Positions 43,546-54,949 of a stretch of DNA of 64,000 bases are shown here, piece after piece. The notes beneath the pieces were generated by a model. That model was not told where the DNA came from. It saw nothing but the letters and a program-made list of their open reading frames with translations, and searched no databases. Numbering within the stretch: the first letter of the stretch is position 1; every line of letters starts with the position of its first letter. Both the position numbers and the translations under genes were made by a program. This DNA comes from Dugong dugon. Lineage: Eukaryota; Chordata; Mammalia; Sirenia; Dugongidae. The stretch is taken from NCBI GenBank assembly GCA_030035585.1, contig CM057460.1:221733711-221797710 (forward strand), in the 5' to 3' direction.

Positions 43546-44513
43546 CCCACAGCTACCAGCAGGTACGTAATGAGCATTTATGGAGTGGACAGATTAATGT
43601 ATGTTTGTTGTACCTTGATGGATTGGGGATAAAGACATTGGGTATGAGTGTAGAGAAAGACAAATAATTTCAGAAGAAAAAGGTAAACGATAATGTTTCC
43701 TTTTCCACCATTTTCAACTTTATGCGTGGTGGTGCATATTTCCAAAATGGAGAGATGTTGGAGAAGGATTGGTTGCTTCCAGAGAAACAAAGCCCAACAG
43801 AAGACACGTATGGCTGGATGAGAGCAACATGAGTTACATGCTCAGCCCTGCCCTTGGCTCTCACTCTAACTTTGAGCAAATCACCCAGCCCTCTCTGTGT
43901 CTGTCTCTTTCACTAAAAAGGAGAAATAATAATACTTGCCAGAGACATTTTCAAAAGACTGCAATATCCTTGGCTGAACGGCACCGCACAGAGTGATGTT
44001 CAAATGATAGGTTTTGAGCATCTTTAAAATCACGTGCTCTCAGTGATTAAATTTTGGTCCGCTAAATGGCGAAATGTGAACATTATTTCATCAACGTGGT
44101 TTGTAACTAAAGTCAGAACCCAGCTTGAGGACAAAGCCAAACGTGTAAATAAATGGTATGTGGTTGGTCAGCAGAGGCAGGGACACATAGAAGCAGGAGG
44201 AAAAAGCAGGCATTCAGGGAAAAAATCTATTATGTGCGGGACAAGTGATGGCCATCAACACTGAAGGGTCATCTGGGGGTCTTCCGTGGCTTTTAGGGCC
44301 AAGCCCTGGGCAAGCCAGGGATATAAGAGGTTGGTTTGGGGAATTTTGCTTCATTTGCATATCTCTGAGTAAGAATTCCTATCCTCACTTACGAGGCTGT
44401 GGGTATTTTTTGGTTGACTTTGGCATGTTCACATTTTCAGTTTCTACAATCTGCTTTCCTCTCTGTTTTTCTTCATCTCATCCCATTTGCTTTTTCTGCT
44501 TCCTTTTGAGGAT
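43546..44513. other. Intron 7, mostly unrecognised
   Basis: A MIR-like stretch lies at 43840-43945 (AACTTTGAGCAAATCACCCA); the remainder is unrecognised. Confidence 0.5.
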
Positions 44514-44862
44514 GGGGGTCAGTGGTGGTTCAGGAGTTGAATTCTTGCCTCCCATACGGGAGACCTCGGTTCGATACGCAGCCAGTGCACCTCATGTGCA
44601 ACCACCACCCGTCCGTCCGTGGAGGCTTGCGTCTTGATATGTTGCCGAACAGGTTTCAGCAGAGCTTCCAGGCTAGGACGGACTAGGAAGAAAGACCTGG
44701 CCATCTACCTCTGAAAATCAGCCAGTGAAAACCCTGTGGGTCACAACAGTCTTTTTCACAACAGGTCGTGGTGATGGCGCAGGACCAGGCAGTGTTCCGT
44801 TGTGTTGTGCGTGGGTTCACCATGAGGCAGGAGCCCACTTGATAGCAGGGAACAACAGCAGC
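44514..44862 (+). mobile_element. tRNA-Gly-headed SINE, complete
   Basis: TCAGTGGTGGTTCAGGAGTT head with B box GGTTCGATACG; tail GGGAACAACAGC. Confidence 0.87.
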
Positions 44863-45611
44863 CTTGTTGGGAGAGGACTTTGACAGGAAGTTGTTAAAGA
44901 CCCCCTGATGAGAACCCCACAAGCTCCATGTGGCTGTGACACCCCTCTCGGGGAGGTCTCTGAGGGGTTGTCTCTTAGCAGCTTAGCTCTCTCTTGCCCC
45001 CTTTCTAATACTGAGGGCAATCGGGGTTCCTTGTCACGGAAGTTTTAAAACGGGATGCCTACCTAGATCCTTTCATGCATAATAGATGGGCAAACAGTCA
45101 CTAGTGCAGAAAAGAGTCGTGTCAAAGACGATTATCTTCACCTTTTTCTGTCTCCAACATTATTTTCCAGAACACGTGGGCTGAATCTTATTTGGTCTGT
45201 TAAAAAAGCAGCCCCCAACCCCAGCCCACAGGCAAACTCCGATTTTTTTTTCCCTCACGTAACTGTAAAAACATAAATACGTTCAGCCTAAATACCACTA
45301 GTTTGTGTATTTCTGCTATTTTAGTTTTAAGGCAGGCAGTTTATTCTGAGATCTGGCCCTACTGAAGCTTCCTTGGTGTGTTATAGAATTTACAATCTGG
45401 AATGCTTACTGGAAGTCAACTAGGACACGCAGAGAAAGGTCAGACCAAAAGATGCAAACTCGGTTTGCGTCCTAGTTGATAACAAACTGCTTGCAACAGT
45501 ATCATCCGTTGCATCCTATTTGACAACTTATTGTGTAGGTTTTACTATTGAATTCATTCAGGCAGAGAGCATATCTGTGTGTGTTCATGTATATACTTGT
45601 GGCACACTTCA
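44863..45611. other. Intron 7, no recognised element
   Basis: No repeat recognised apart from a short hairpin at about 45416-45479. Confidence 0.55.
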
Positions 45612-45955
45612 TTGTTGTTAGGTGCTGTTGAGCCAATTCTCAATTCATAACCACCTCATGTGAAATTGTAGAACTACCTCGTAGAGTGGTGCAGTGGTTA
45701 AGCATTTGGCTGCTCACCAAAAACTTGGCAGTTCGAATCCACCAGCCGCTCCTTGGAAACCCACTGGGGGCAGTTCTACTCTGTCCTATAGGGTTGCTGT
45801 GAGTTAAAATCGACTTGACGGCAGTGGATTTTTGGTTAATCTTTACAGAAGCAGATCACCAGGTCTTTCTCTCATGTAGCCACTGGGTAAGTTTGAACTG
45901 CTGACCTTTCAGTTGGCAACTGAGCGCTTATCCATTGCACCACCAGGGCTCCTTT
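45612..45955 (-). mobile_element. AfroSINE interrupted by another AfroSINE
   Basis: Reversed outer copy (GTGCTGTTGAGCCAATTCTC, then AATCTTTACAGAAGCAGATC to ACCACCAGGGCTCC). A forward short A copy (AGTGGTGCAGTGGTTAAGCA to AAATCGACTTGACGGCAGTG) sits at 45684-45836. Confidence 0.9.
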
Positions 45956-46117
45956 GGGCCTACTTATAGAATCTTAAAGGTAAAGCAAATCCAATACAAA
46001 TGCCTGACAAGGAGCAGCTGGTGAGCTAGGAGGAAGAAGAGAGTGTTACTTCCTCAGACGCCAAGTGGAGAAAGAGTTTCAAAGAGGAGGGAGTGATCAG
46101 AATTGAACCTCTTGGAG

Positions 46118-46303
46118 CACTTACCACTCTACCTATTGTGTCAATCCACTTCCTTGAGGGTTTCCTTCCTTTTTGCTGAACCTCTACATTACAAATGCTG
46201 TTCTTTTCTAGCAGTTGGTCTTTCCTTATGCTGTATCTAAAGTAGGCTACCCGAAGTCTCTCCATCCTCACTTCTAAGGAGCATTCTGGTTGTATTTCTA
46301 GTA
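46118..46303 (-). mobile_element. RTE 3' fragment, left arm of inverted pair
   Basis: TTGTGTCAATCCACTTCCTT to TCTAAGGAGCATTCTGGTTG read in reverse of the RTE. Confidence 0.85.
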
Positions 46304-46326
46304 TATTTTACCTGTATCAGTAACCA

Positions 46327-46385
46327 AAAAAAAAAACCCAAACCTGTTGCTGTCAAGCCGATTCCGATTTACAGTGACCCTGTAG
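46327..46385 (-). mobile_element. AfroSINE tail fragment
   Basis: CTGTTGCTGTCAAGCCGATT and CAGTGACCCTGTAG. Confidence 0.75.
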
Positions 46386-46394
46386 TTACAGGTT

Positions 46395-46712
46395 GTTTTG
46401 GAAGAAGTAAAACCAGAATGCTCCTTAGAAGCAAGGATGGTAAGACTACATCTTACTTACTTTGGACATGTTGTCAGGAGGGATCAGTCCCTGGAGAAGG
46501 ACATCATGCTTGGTAAAGTAGAGGGTCAGTGAAAAAGAGGAAGACCCTCAGTGAGATGGACTGACACAGTGGCTGCAGCAATGGACTCAAGCATAACAAC
46601 AGCTGTGAGCATGGCGCAGGACCAGGCAGTGTTTTGTTCTGTGGTACATAGGGTGGCTCTGAGTTGGAACCAACTCCACAGCACCTAACAACAACAACAA
46701 CAACAACATGCT
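46395..46712 (+). mobile_element. RTE 3' end, right arm of inverted pair
   Basis: AACCAGAATGCTCCTTAGAA through CACCTAACAACAACAACAAC; complementary to 46118-46303 over its first part. Confidence 0.9.
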
Positions 46713-46925
46713 TACAGGTGGTTGCGTATGTGTTGTCATGTTCCTGTCACTTTCGATAATGTTTTCCAACTCCTGGATAGCAGGGATGCTAGGGTCTTCT
46801 TTTATTGTCTGTTGCTCCCCATGACACCCTACAGGGTTCTGAGCACAGTTGTGACTTCAGCAATCTCGTGATATTGCCTGACTCTTGCCTTCTCTGTTGT
46901 TTTCTCCCTCCTTTTACACAAACAG

Positions 46926-47094
46926 CTTTACATCCAGCCCATGGTAGGGGCTGGCCTGAATTATGAATGCTACCGGTTCGGCATCTCGCCTTCCTCGAAC
47001 ACGCTGGTGATCGGTGCTACGGTGATGGAGGGCTTCTACGTCGTCTTTGACCGAGCTCGGAAGAGGGTGGGCTTCGCCACGAGTCGCTGTGCAG
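46926..47094 (+). CDS. BACE2: BACE2 exon 8, end of the catalytic domain
   Basis: This 169-bp exon encodes residues 379-434 and the first base of codon 435, from LYIQPMVGAGLNYECYRFG to TSRCA. It contains Cys393 and Cys433, partners of Cys344 and Cys233, and closes the C-lobe (MEGFYVVFDRARKRVGF). The acceptor has a long pyrimidine tract (TTTTCTCCCTCCTTTTACACAAACAG) read over 46900-46925, and the donor is GTGAGC. If the donor is not used, the frame stays open for 29 more codons into the intron (see the poly(A) entry). An inverted RTE pair lies a little over 200 bp upstream. Confidence 0.96.
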
Positions 47095-47376
47095 GTGAGC
47101 GATTCCTGCCTTGTACAGAAAGCACTTCCGGTAACTCTGCTAACCTAGGAAGCAATTCCGGAGGACAGATCAGTGGCCGTTGAATTGTTTCACTCATGCT
47201 TATCAGTGATCAACATCTCATCATCAAATGGGTCTTGGAGTTGCTGAGAGGGTTAAATGAAGCTCCCAGTCCAGGTCTGACATATGCAAATACTCAATAC
47301 CTGTTAGGCATTAAAGTTTTCTCATATTAAAATGGCGTCCCCACGCCAGGAATAAAAATCCTCGGTGACGCCTTCA
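47095..47376 (+). promoter_or_regulatory. Possible intronic terminal exon: in-frame stop and AATAAA
   Basis: Reading straight through the exon 8 donor gives 29 extra codons (GERFLPCTESTSG and onward) and a TGA at 47181-47183. A canonical AATAAA sits at 47351-47356, followed within about 40 bases by a T-rich stretch. Use of this site would give a BACE2 without its membrane anchor, ending with a new cysteine at position 441. It may be chance: AATAAA is common in AT-rich introns. Confidence 0.3.
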
Positions 47377-47455
47377 TGGTAAGTTACAGTTTTTTGACAG
47401 CTGAAACAAAGGGAGTAAGAACGAAAAATCATATATAAGCTTTGTATATTTTTTC

Positions 47456-47664
47456 CAAGGAGCCATGGTTGCACAATGGTTAAGCACTCAGCTGTGAACT
47501 GAAAGGTCAGCGGTTCAAACCTACCAGTGGTTCCCTGGGGGCAAAGACCTGGCGGTCTGCTCCTGTAAAAATTACAGGCTTGGAAACCTATGAGGCGATT
47601 CTACTCTGTCATATAGGGTCAGCGTAAGTCAGAATCGACTCAAAAGCACACAACAACAACATAC
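47456..47664 (+). mobile_element. AfroSINE, long A type
   Basis: GGAGCCATGGTTGCACAATG to CAGAATCGACTCAAAAGCAC. Confidence 0.92.
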
Positions 47665-48216
47665 TTTTTCCTCAAGGAAATCCTCATTATGAAGTAACAA
47701 GTAAATGCCGCTCATTGCTTTTTCTCAAAATTCTAAAATAATGAGAGCAAGGAGCCCATCTTTGTGGTAGAATTTTCTCTGAGGGGTGGTGTGAGGGTAC
47801 ACAGTAGTGTCGTTTCTGAAACACAGCTTGAGGATTGGGCAGGTCTTCGAAGAAACGGGGGCTTTGGGAACCAGGAGCGCACAATAAAGCTGACAGGGTG
47901 GCTAAAACCCTGAAGCTTGAAAACCCCTTCAGACTGAACAGTTTGTCTGAAGTGGAGAGCATTCCCACAGCACATGGTATAAATAGGAGGATTAGGTGCT
48001 CCTGCTAATAGTCCATGCTGGCAAGGAAAAGGCAAATCACAGCAAAAGGTGTGTGACTGGATTGCCAGAGATGAGCGGAGGAAGAGTGTGCGTTGGGGAA
48101 GTGATAGCTGTAGCATTTTGAAATAGAATTTCAAAGGGCTGAAATCATTTTCATACTTTGGATTTGGAGTCAAGAACAGAGCGAAATCCAAAAAATTGTG
48201 CTGGTAGCATGTTAAA
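47665..48216. other. Intron 8, no recognised element
   Basis: Contains a 152-residue minus-strand frame (48191-47733) with no recognisable domain. Confidence 0.5.
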
Positions 48217-48417
48217 TAGTTACTGTTGAGTCAACTTAGACTCATGGAGAGCCTGTGTTTGCAGAGTATATTGTGCTCCATACGATTTTCATGACTGTGA
48301 CCTTTTGGAAGCAGATCACCAGGCCTTTCTTCTGAGGCCCCTCTGGGTGGGTTTGAATGGCCCACCTTTCGGTTAGTAGCTGAGTGCTTAACCATTTGCA
48401 CCACACAGAGGCTCCTT
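48217..48417 (-). mobile_element. AfroSINE, long B type
   Basis: ACTGTTGAGTCAACTTAGAC to TTTCGGTTAGTAGCTGAGTG. Confidence 0.9.
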
Positions 48418-48499
48418 GGTAGCATGTTGAAGGGGAGAAAAAGTAAGCAAATGTGCAATAGAAAAAGAACTAAGGATAAGGAGGTATAACAGAAGAATC

Positions 48500-48640
48500 G
48501 TGCCCAGGCCAGGGTCAGGTGGATCAGCTCAGACATGGGGTGGGGTTTGTCTCACTGCTGAGGGATCCCCAAACAAAAGACTCCTGCAGTTTTAGGGACC
48601 TCCTGCCAGCGGTGGTGGGGGAAGGGTGAGGGGAAAGGGC
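48500..48640. repeat. Copy 1 of a diverged direct duplication
   Basis: CAGGGTCAGGTGGATCAGCT, AACAAAAGACTCCTGCAGTT and the following segment resemble 51614-51750. Family unknown. Confidence 0.55.
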
Positions 48641-48707
48641 TAGTGGTGGGATGGGACAATAACAGAAGAAAACATGGGAGGTTGTAGCGAAATGCCAGAT
48701 GATCACA

Positions 48708-48910
48708 CAACCAGTGGTGCAAACAGTTAATGAGCTCAGCTGCTAACCAAAAGTTGGAGGTTCGAGTCTACCCAGAGGCACCTCGGAAGAAAGAGCTTGA
48801 GATCCATTTCCAAAAAATCAGCCATTGGAAACCCTATAGAGCACAGTTCTACTCTGACACGTATGAGGTCGCCATGAGTCAGAGTTGACTTGACAGCATG
48901 TGATTTTTCA
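48708..48910 (+). mobile_element. AfroSINE, long B type
   Basis: AACCAGTGGTGCAAACAGTT to GTCAGAGTTGACTTGACAGC. Confidence 0.9.
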
Positions 48911-49449
48911 TGGAACTGAAGGAAAGGAAATATGAATTTGATGGAAGGAAAGCCTTACGCATTAGATATAGTTGAAGGACAGGCAGGAACGCTGTACTGG
49001 CCTTCCTGACGACTTAGCAGACTGACACTCTGATCAAACCACCGGAAGAGTTTGGACAAAACGCCTGCAGGCAAAATGCCAAATGATCAAAGGTGACTTA
49101 TGCAGAGAGGGAGAGATTTCGGTTATTATTTTTTAATACCTAAATTATGGCCTTGAAATGGAAATCCTGGAAGATGAAGCAAGTAAGTCATGCTTTTTAT
49201 CCTTGCTACAACAAGCTGTCATTCTTGGAAACTAAAGTAACAATTTGGAGAATGGAAGAAAAAATATATAAAAAGGAAGAGTTGCATGTGGACTGTTTGG
49301 CCAATTCATAGTCTATTTAAATAAAATCACCCAACCCAGGGTACATATTTTATATGTTGTAATATATCTTCTTAAATATCAGTACAGACTTACTTGTCTT
49401 TATATTCACTTTATATTAGCGGATCTTTGAGGTTTGTCATTTTATATCG
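48911..49449. other. Intron 8, no recognised element
   Basis: AT-rich; no signal recognised. Confidence 0.55.
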
Positions 49450-49645
49450 TAAACCCAAACCAGTTGCCATTGAGTTGACCCCATGTGTGTCAGAGTAGAA
49501 CTTTGCTCCATAGGGTTTTCAGTGGCTGATTTGTCGGAAGCAGATCACCAGGCCTTTCTTCCAAGGTGCCTCTGGGTGGACTTGAACTACCATCCTTTCA
49601 GTTAGCAGCCAAGTGCCTACCCATCTGCACCACCCATAGATTTCC
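49450..49645 (-). mobile_element. AfroSINE, long B type
   Basis: CAGTTGCCATTGAGTTGACC to TTTCAGTTAGCAGCCAAGTG. Confidence 0.9.
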
Positions 49646-50442
49646 ATTTTATATCTTAGACCTGAGTCAGTGTGAACCCTTTCTGTCCATCAGGTTACCC
49701 TTGAGTGAGCCCTTTCTCTGTTAACGTAACTGTACTACCAGAAACAGTACTGTATTCCCCAACTGTGAATATTTTCCTTCTTTCTAACCCAGAGAATCTA
49801 AGGACTAAGGCAGTTTTGCCCCCCGTTTCCGTTCTCTTGCTAAATACCATTACAGTAGAGGCTACTATGGTAACAGTTGTTGTATTGTTCACTTAATACT
49901 GTGGAGAGCATAATAACCGTGTATTTCCTAAATGAGTTACCACTGGAAATAGTTTAATATTAAGCCCTTCCACGTGGGGCCACCGTGTTTCCTGCATTTC
50001 ATCATGAATGTTAGGTTCTCTTATACAAGTTTTTGTTGCTTTTTTTTGTTTTTTAATATATTTAAGGATTTTGGTACTTAAACATTTGATTTCACCGGCA
50101 GTGAGAATATACACTGATGTATGCTTCCCCTTTGGTGCAAATTGTTTAGCCATTAAAGTAATTACTTTACCCTCAGGGCCACAATTAAAGGAGACTGCAC
50201 TCCATAGCGCCATGATAAATGGAATATATACCCAGCCCCCTTTTTATTCCTTTGTGTGTTTATTTTTGATTATAAAATGTTTAAAATATTTTTACAGTTA
50301 CAGAAAACTGTATACTATGTACACACCTACGGAGCATCCGGATTTAATGGATGTTAACCATTTGTCATGTTTTTTTTTCCCCAAAAATTTGTCGTAGAAA
50401 TAAAAAATAACAAGTATAGCTACAGCCTCACCCCTTCCTCAA
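49646..50442. other. Intron 8, unrecognised AT-rich segment
   Basis: An 800-bp island without recognisable repeats, flanked by SINEs. Both strands are open over 49695-49896, with no domain visible. Confidence 0.5.
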
Positions 50443-50609
50443 CGAAAAAAACTAAACCCATTGCCATCCAGTCAGTTCTGACTCATGGAGACCTTACCGG
50501 TCAGAGTAGAACTGCCCCATAGGGTTTCCAAGGAGTGGCTTGGTGGATTCGAACTGCCGACCTTTTGGTTAGCAGACAAGCTCTTAACCACTGTGCCACC
50601 AGGTCTCCT
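50443..50609 (-). mobile_element. AfroSINE, short A type
   Basis: AACCCATTGCCATCCAGTCA to CTTAACCACTGTGCCACCAG. Confidence 0.93.
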
Positions 50610-50741
50610 TCCCCAGAGTTAACCTTTATTCTGAAATTGGTGTATATTCTTCTTATAATTATTACTACACATTTATCGTTTTATTACGTAGGGTAAGCAC
50701 CTTGTATTAGTTGTCTATCACTGTGCAACAGCTTACCCCAA

Positions 50742-51295
50742 AACTAGTTGTTAGCTTGTTGTTGGCTGTGGTCAAGTCAATCCCGTGTACAACGGAAGAG
50801 AACACTGCCAGGTCCCGTTCCATCTCCGTGATCCTTTGTGGATCAGACTGTTGTGATCCACAGTGTTTTCACTGAGTGATTTTTGGAAGGTGATCACCAG
50901 GCCTTTCTTGCTAGTCCATCTTAGTCTGGAAGCTCCAGTGAAACCTGTTCAGCATCATGTTGTTAGGTGCCATCGAGTCAATTACAACTCATGGTGATCC
51001 CACGTGTTACAGAGTAGAACTGCTCCATATGGGTTTTTTGGCTGCTTTACGAAAGCAGATTGCCAGGTCTTTCTTCCACAGAGCCACTGGGTAGGTTCAA
51101 ACCGCCAACGTTTTGGTTAGCAGCCAGTTGCTTAACCATTGTGCCACCAGGGCTCCTTGTTCAGATCATAGCAACATGCAAGTCTCCACTGACAGGCAGG
51201 TGGCTGCTGCACATAAGATGCATTGGCCAGGAATCAAACCCAGGTCTCCCTCGAACATGGAAGGCAGGAATTCTACCACTGAGCCCCCAATGCCC
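50742..51295 (-). mobile_element. tRNA-Gly-headed SINE split by AfroSINE
   Basis: The outer copy is reversed: tail GTTGTTGGCTGTGGTCAAGT, body CTTAGTCTGGAAGCTCCAGT, head GGAATTCTACCACTGAGCCC. A complete reversed AfroSINE (GTGCCATCGAGTCAATTACA to TTGTGCCACCAGGGCTCC) is inserted at about 50958-51158. Confidence 0.88.
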
Positions 51296-51613
51296 CAACT
51301 CCAAAACATACCGGTTATTTATTACCTCATGCAGTCTCTGAAGGTCAGAAATGGAGGAGCTACTCAGCTGGGGGTTCTGGCCCCGGGTCTTTCCTGAGGC
51401 TGCTTCCCAGCTCACCCACGTGTGTTGGCAGGAACTGTCCATTGTCAGGGGGCTGAGCAAGAGCCACAGTGAACTGCCGGGTGTCCTAAGTAGCTGATGA
51501 GGACAAGAAGCCAAAATGAAAGTGGCAGTAAGTGTTTAACCACTTACTGTGATAGTATAAGCCAAAGAAGCCCCAAGAGAAGGTGCCTGGCTCCCCGCGT
51601 TCCACATTTCCCC

Positions 51614-51750
51614 AGGAACAGGGCTGGGCGAGGGTCAGGTACATCAGCACAGACGTGGGGGTTGGAGGTGGTTCTTCTCACTGCCCAGGGTGCCCTAAAC
51701 AAAAGGCTCCTGTAGTTTTGTGGACTTTGGAGCCAGGGGTAGGGCAAGGG
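51614..51750. repeat. Copy 2 of a diverged direct duplication
   Basis: CGAGGGTCAGGTACATCAGC and AACAAAAGGCTCCTGTAGTT; counterpart of 48500-48640. Confidence 0.55.
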
Positions 51751-52033
51751 AGAACAGCTGGTGACGGTAAAGTACTGAGTACTGTGTCAGAGTGGGTGAA
51801 AGTGTCTGCAAGCTTCTCTCCCTTTCCTCTCATAAGGAGACAGAAGCCACAGCCTCTTATGACCTGATCTTGCTGTCACCTCTGGCTATTCTGTTGGCTG
51901 CACAATCGGCCAACCCCAGCCCAATCTGGGAGGGAACTACAGAGTGGTGAATATCAGGAGGGAGGGTCACCAGGGTCATCTTAGAGGCTACCCACCATGT
52001 ACTATAAGTATTCACGACAAGGTATAAAAATTA

Positions 52034-52243
52034 AAAAACTAACCAGTTGCCATCAAGTCGATTCTGACTCATGGTCACCCCACAAGTGCCAGAGTAGACC
52101 TGTTCCACAGGGTTTTCAAGGCTGTGACCTTTTGGCAGCAGAATGCCAGGGCTGTCTTCCTAAGTGCCTCTGGCAGGTTTGAACCACCAATTTTTTGGTT
52201 AGTACTCAAGCACTTAACCAGTTGTACCACCCAGGGACTCCTA
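52034..52243 (-). mobile_element. AfroSINE, long B type
   Basis: CAGTTGCCATCAAGTCGATT to AGTTGTACCACCCAGGGACT. Confidence 0.9.
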
Positions 52244-52373
52244 ACAAGATACAGGGTTTCTCTTTTATATTTTTAAATCTACATGAATGCTATGGTACTG
52301 TATGTGTTCTTGGGCAGTTTGCTTTTATTGCTTAACATTATGTTTTCTAGATTTTTCCACTTTGACTTGAGTA

Positions 52374-52563
52374 TTGTTGTTAGCTGCCATCAGCTTGGCT
52401 CCCAACTCATGGTGACCCCATGTGACAGAGCAGAGCTAGTCCATAGGGCTTTCTTGGCTATCTTTATGGAGGCAGTTCTCCTTTCTTCTGTGGAGCTGTG
52501 GATTTGAACCACCAGCCTTTCAGTTAGCAGCTGATGAAAATCACTTGTGCCAGCCAGGCTCCT
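52374..52563 (-). mobile_element. AfroSINE, long A type
   Basis: GTTAGCTGCCATCAGCTTGG to CAGTTAGCAGCTGATGAAAA. Confidence 0.88.
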
Positions 52564-53401
52564 TGACATGAGTACTAGGTCATTCATTTGACTGCTGTAT
52601 AGTATTCCACCGTATGAATGTTGTTGTTGTGAGGTGCTGTCAAGTCAGTTCTGACTCAGTGACCTTGTGCACCACAGAAGAAAACACTGCCCGGTCCTGC
52701 GCCATCCTCACAATCATTGTCATGCTTGAGCCCATTGTTGCAGCCACTGTGTCAGTCCATCTCGTTGAGGGTCTTCCTCTTTTTCGCTGACCCTGCACTT
52801 TACCAAGCATGATGTCCTTCCCTAGGGACTGGTCCCTCCTGACAACATGTCCAAAGTATGTAAGACATAATCTCCCCATCATTCCTTCTAAGGAGCATTC
52901 TGGTTGTACTTCTTCCAGGACACATTTGTTCGTTCTTCTGGCAGTCCATGGTGTATATTCAGTATTCTTCGCCAGCATCACAATTCAGAGGTGTCAGTTA
53001 TTATTCGATCTTCCTTATTCATTGTCCAGCTTTCGCATGCATATGATGCGATTGAAAATACCATGGCTTGGGTCAGGCACACCTTAGTCTTCAAGGTGAC
53101 ATCTTTGCTTTTCAAAACTGTGAAGAGGTCTTTTGCAGCAGATTTGCCCAGTGCAGTGTGTCTTGATTTCCTGACTGCGGCTTCCATGGGTGTTGATTGT
53201 GAATCCAAGTAAAATGAAATCCTTGACAACTTCAATCTTTACTGGTCCAGTTGTGAGGATTTTTTTTTTTTTTTTTTTTTTTTATTGTACTTCAGGTGAA
53301 GGCTTACAGAACAAATAGATTCTCATGAAACAGTAGTACACATATTGTTTTATGACATTGGTTAACAACCCCATGACATGTCAACCCTCTCCCTTCTAGA
53401 C

Positions 53402-53520
53402 CTTTTTTTTTTTTTTGGTGAAAATGTGCATAGCCTAAGATACACCATTTCAAAAATTTCTACTTGCACAGTTCAGTGACATCGACTACGCTCTTCCGAT
53501 TGTGCTGCTATTCTCACTTT
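53402..53520 (-). mobile_element. Small L1-like 3' fragment inside the L1 UTR
   Basis: A T run, then GTGAAAATGTGCATAGCCTA and TGCACAGTTCAGTGACATCG, resembling another L1 3' end. The host UTR restarts at CTTTAGATGAAGGCTTACAG. Confidence 0.6.
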
Positions 53521-54949
53521 AGATGAAGGCTTACAGAACAAAATAGTTTCTCATTTAACAGTTAGTATACATGTTGCCCTATGACAGTGGTTAACAACCT
53601 CACAACACATCAACACTATCCTTAGTCAACCTTGGGTTCCCTATCACCAGCTTTCCTGTCCCCTTCTTCCTTCTGGCCCTTGTCCCTGGACTGCTGTGCC
53701 TCATTAGTCCCATTTGGTTTTATGGGCTGTCCACTCCCGGGCTGAATGGTGAACCTCGGAAATGACTTCACCACTGACCTAAAAGGGTGTCTGGGGGCCA
53801 TACTCTCGGAGTTTCTCCAGTCTCCTTTGGGCCAGTAAATGTGGTCTTTTTTTTTGTGAGTTAGAATTTTGTTCTACATCCTTCTCCAGCTCTGTCCAGA
53901 AATCTCTGTTGTGATCCCGGTCAGAGTAGTCAGTGATGGTAGCTGGGCACCATCTAGCTGTACTAGACTCAGTCTGGTGGAGGCCATGGTAGCTGTGGTC
54001 CATTAGTCCTTCAGACTAATCTTTCCCTTATATCCTGTTCTCTTCACTCTCCCTTGGTCCCGAAGGGATGAGACCAGTGGTATCTTAGACGGCAGCTCAC
54101 AGGCTTTAAGACCCAAGACACTACTCACCAAGGTAGAATGTAGAGCATTGTCTTTATAAACTGTTACGCCAGTTGAGCTAGATGTTCCCCTAGACCATGG
54201 TCCCCACAGCCCTCCACCCAGCAGTTCAGTCCCTCAGGGAGTTTGGATGTGTCTGTGGAGCTTCCATGACCTTTCCTTGTACAAGTTGTGCTAGTTTCCC
54301 CAGTATGGTGTTCTGTCTCACCCTTCACCCAAGATACCACTTATCTATTGCCTATTTAGTATTTCCCCCCCACCCCTCCCATCCCTGGTAACCAACAAAG
54401 ACTGTTACCTTTTGTGTGTGAACTTTTTCATGGGTTTTTACAATAGTCTCATACAATATTTGTCCTTTTGTGATTGACTTATTTCACTCAGCACAATGTC
54501 CTCCAGTTTCATCCATGTTATGAGATGCTTCACAGATTCATCATTGTTCTTTCTTGTTGCATAGTACTCCATTGTGTGTATGTACCATAGTTTGTTTATC
54601 CATTCATCTATTGATGGGCATCTAGGTTGTTTCCATCTTTTTGCTATTGTGAACAATGCTGCCATGAACTAGGTGTGCATATGTCTATTCGAGTGACGAC
54701 TCTTATTTCTCTAGGATATATTCCTAGGAGTGGGATTGCTGGATCAAATGGTATGTCTATTTCTAGCTTTCTGAGGAAGCACCATATCATTTTCCAAAAT
54801 GGTTGTAGCATTTTGCATTCCCACCAGCAGTGCATAAGAGTTCCGATCTCCCCGCAGCCTCTCCAGCATTTGTTATTTCCGGTGTTTTTGATTTGGGCCA
54901 GTAATGCCAAGGGGAGATGGTATCTCGTTGTGGTTTTAATTTGCATTTA

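Larger units (their letters stand above)
50702..51990. mobile_element. Old interspersed repeat broken by SINEs
   Basis: TTGTATTAGTTGTCTATCAC at 50704, TATTTATTACCTCATGCAGT at 51314 and GGTCATCTTAGAGGCTACCC at 51976 look like parts of one old repeat, probably LTR-derived (same class as 41705). It is interrupted by SINEs at 50742-51295. Confidence 0.45.

Noticed and set aside
47733-48191. 152-residue minus-strand open frame
   Set aside because: No domain, signal peptide or homologous look; intronic, with no splice or start context supporting it.
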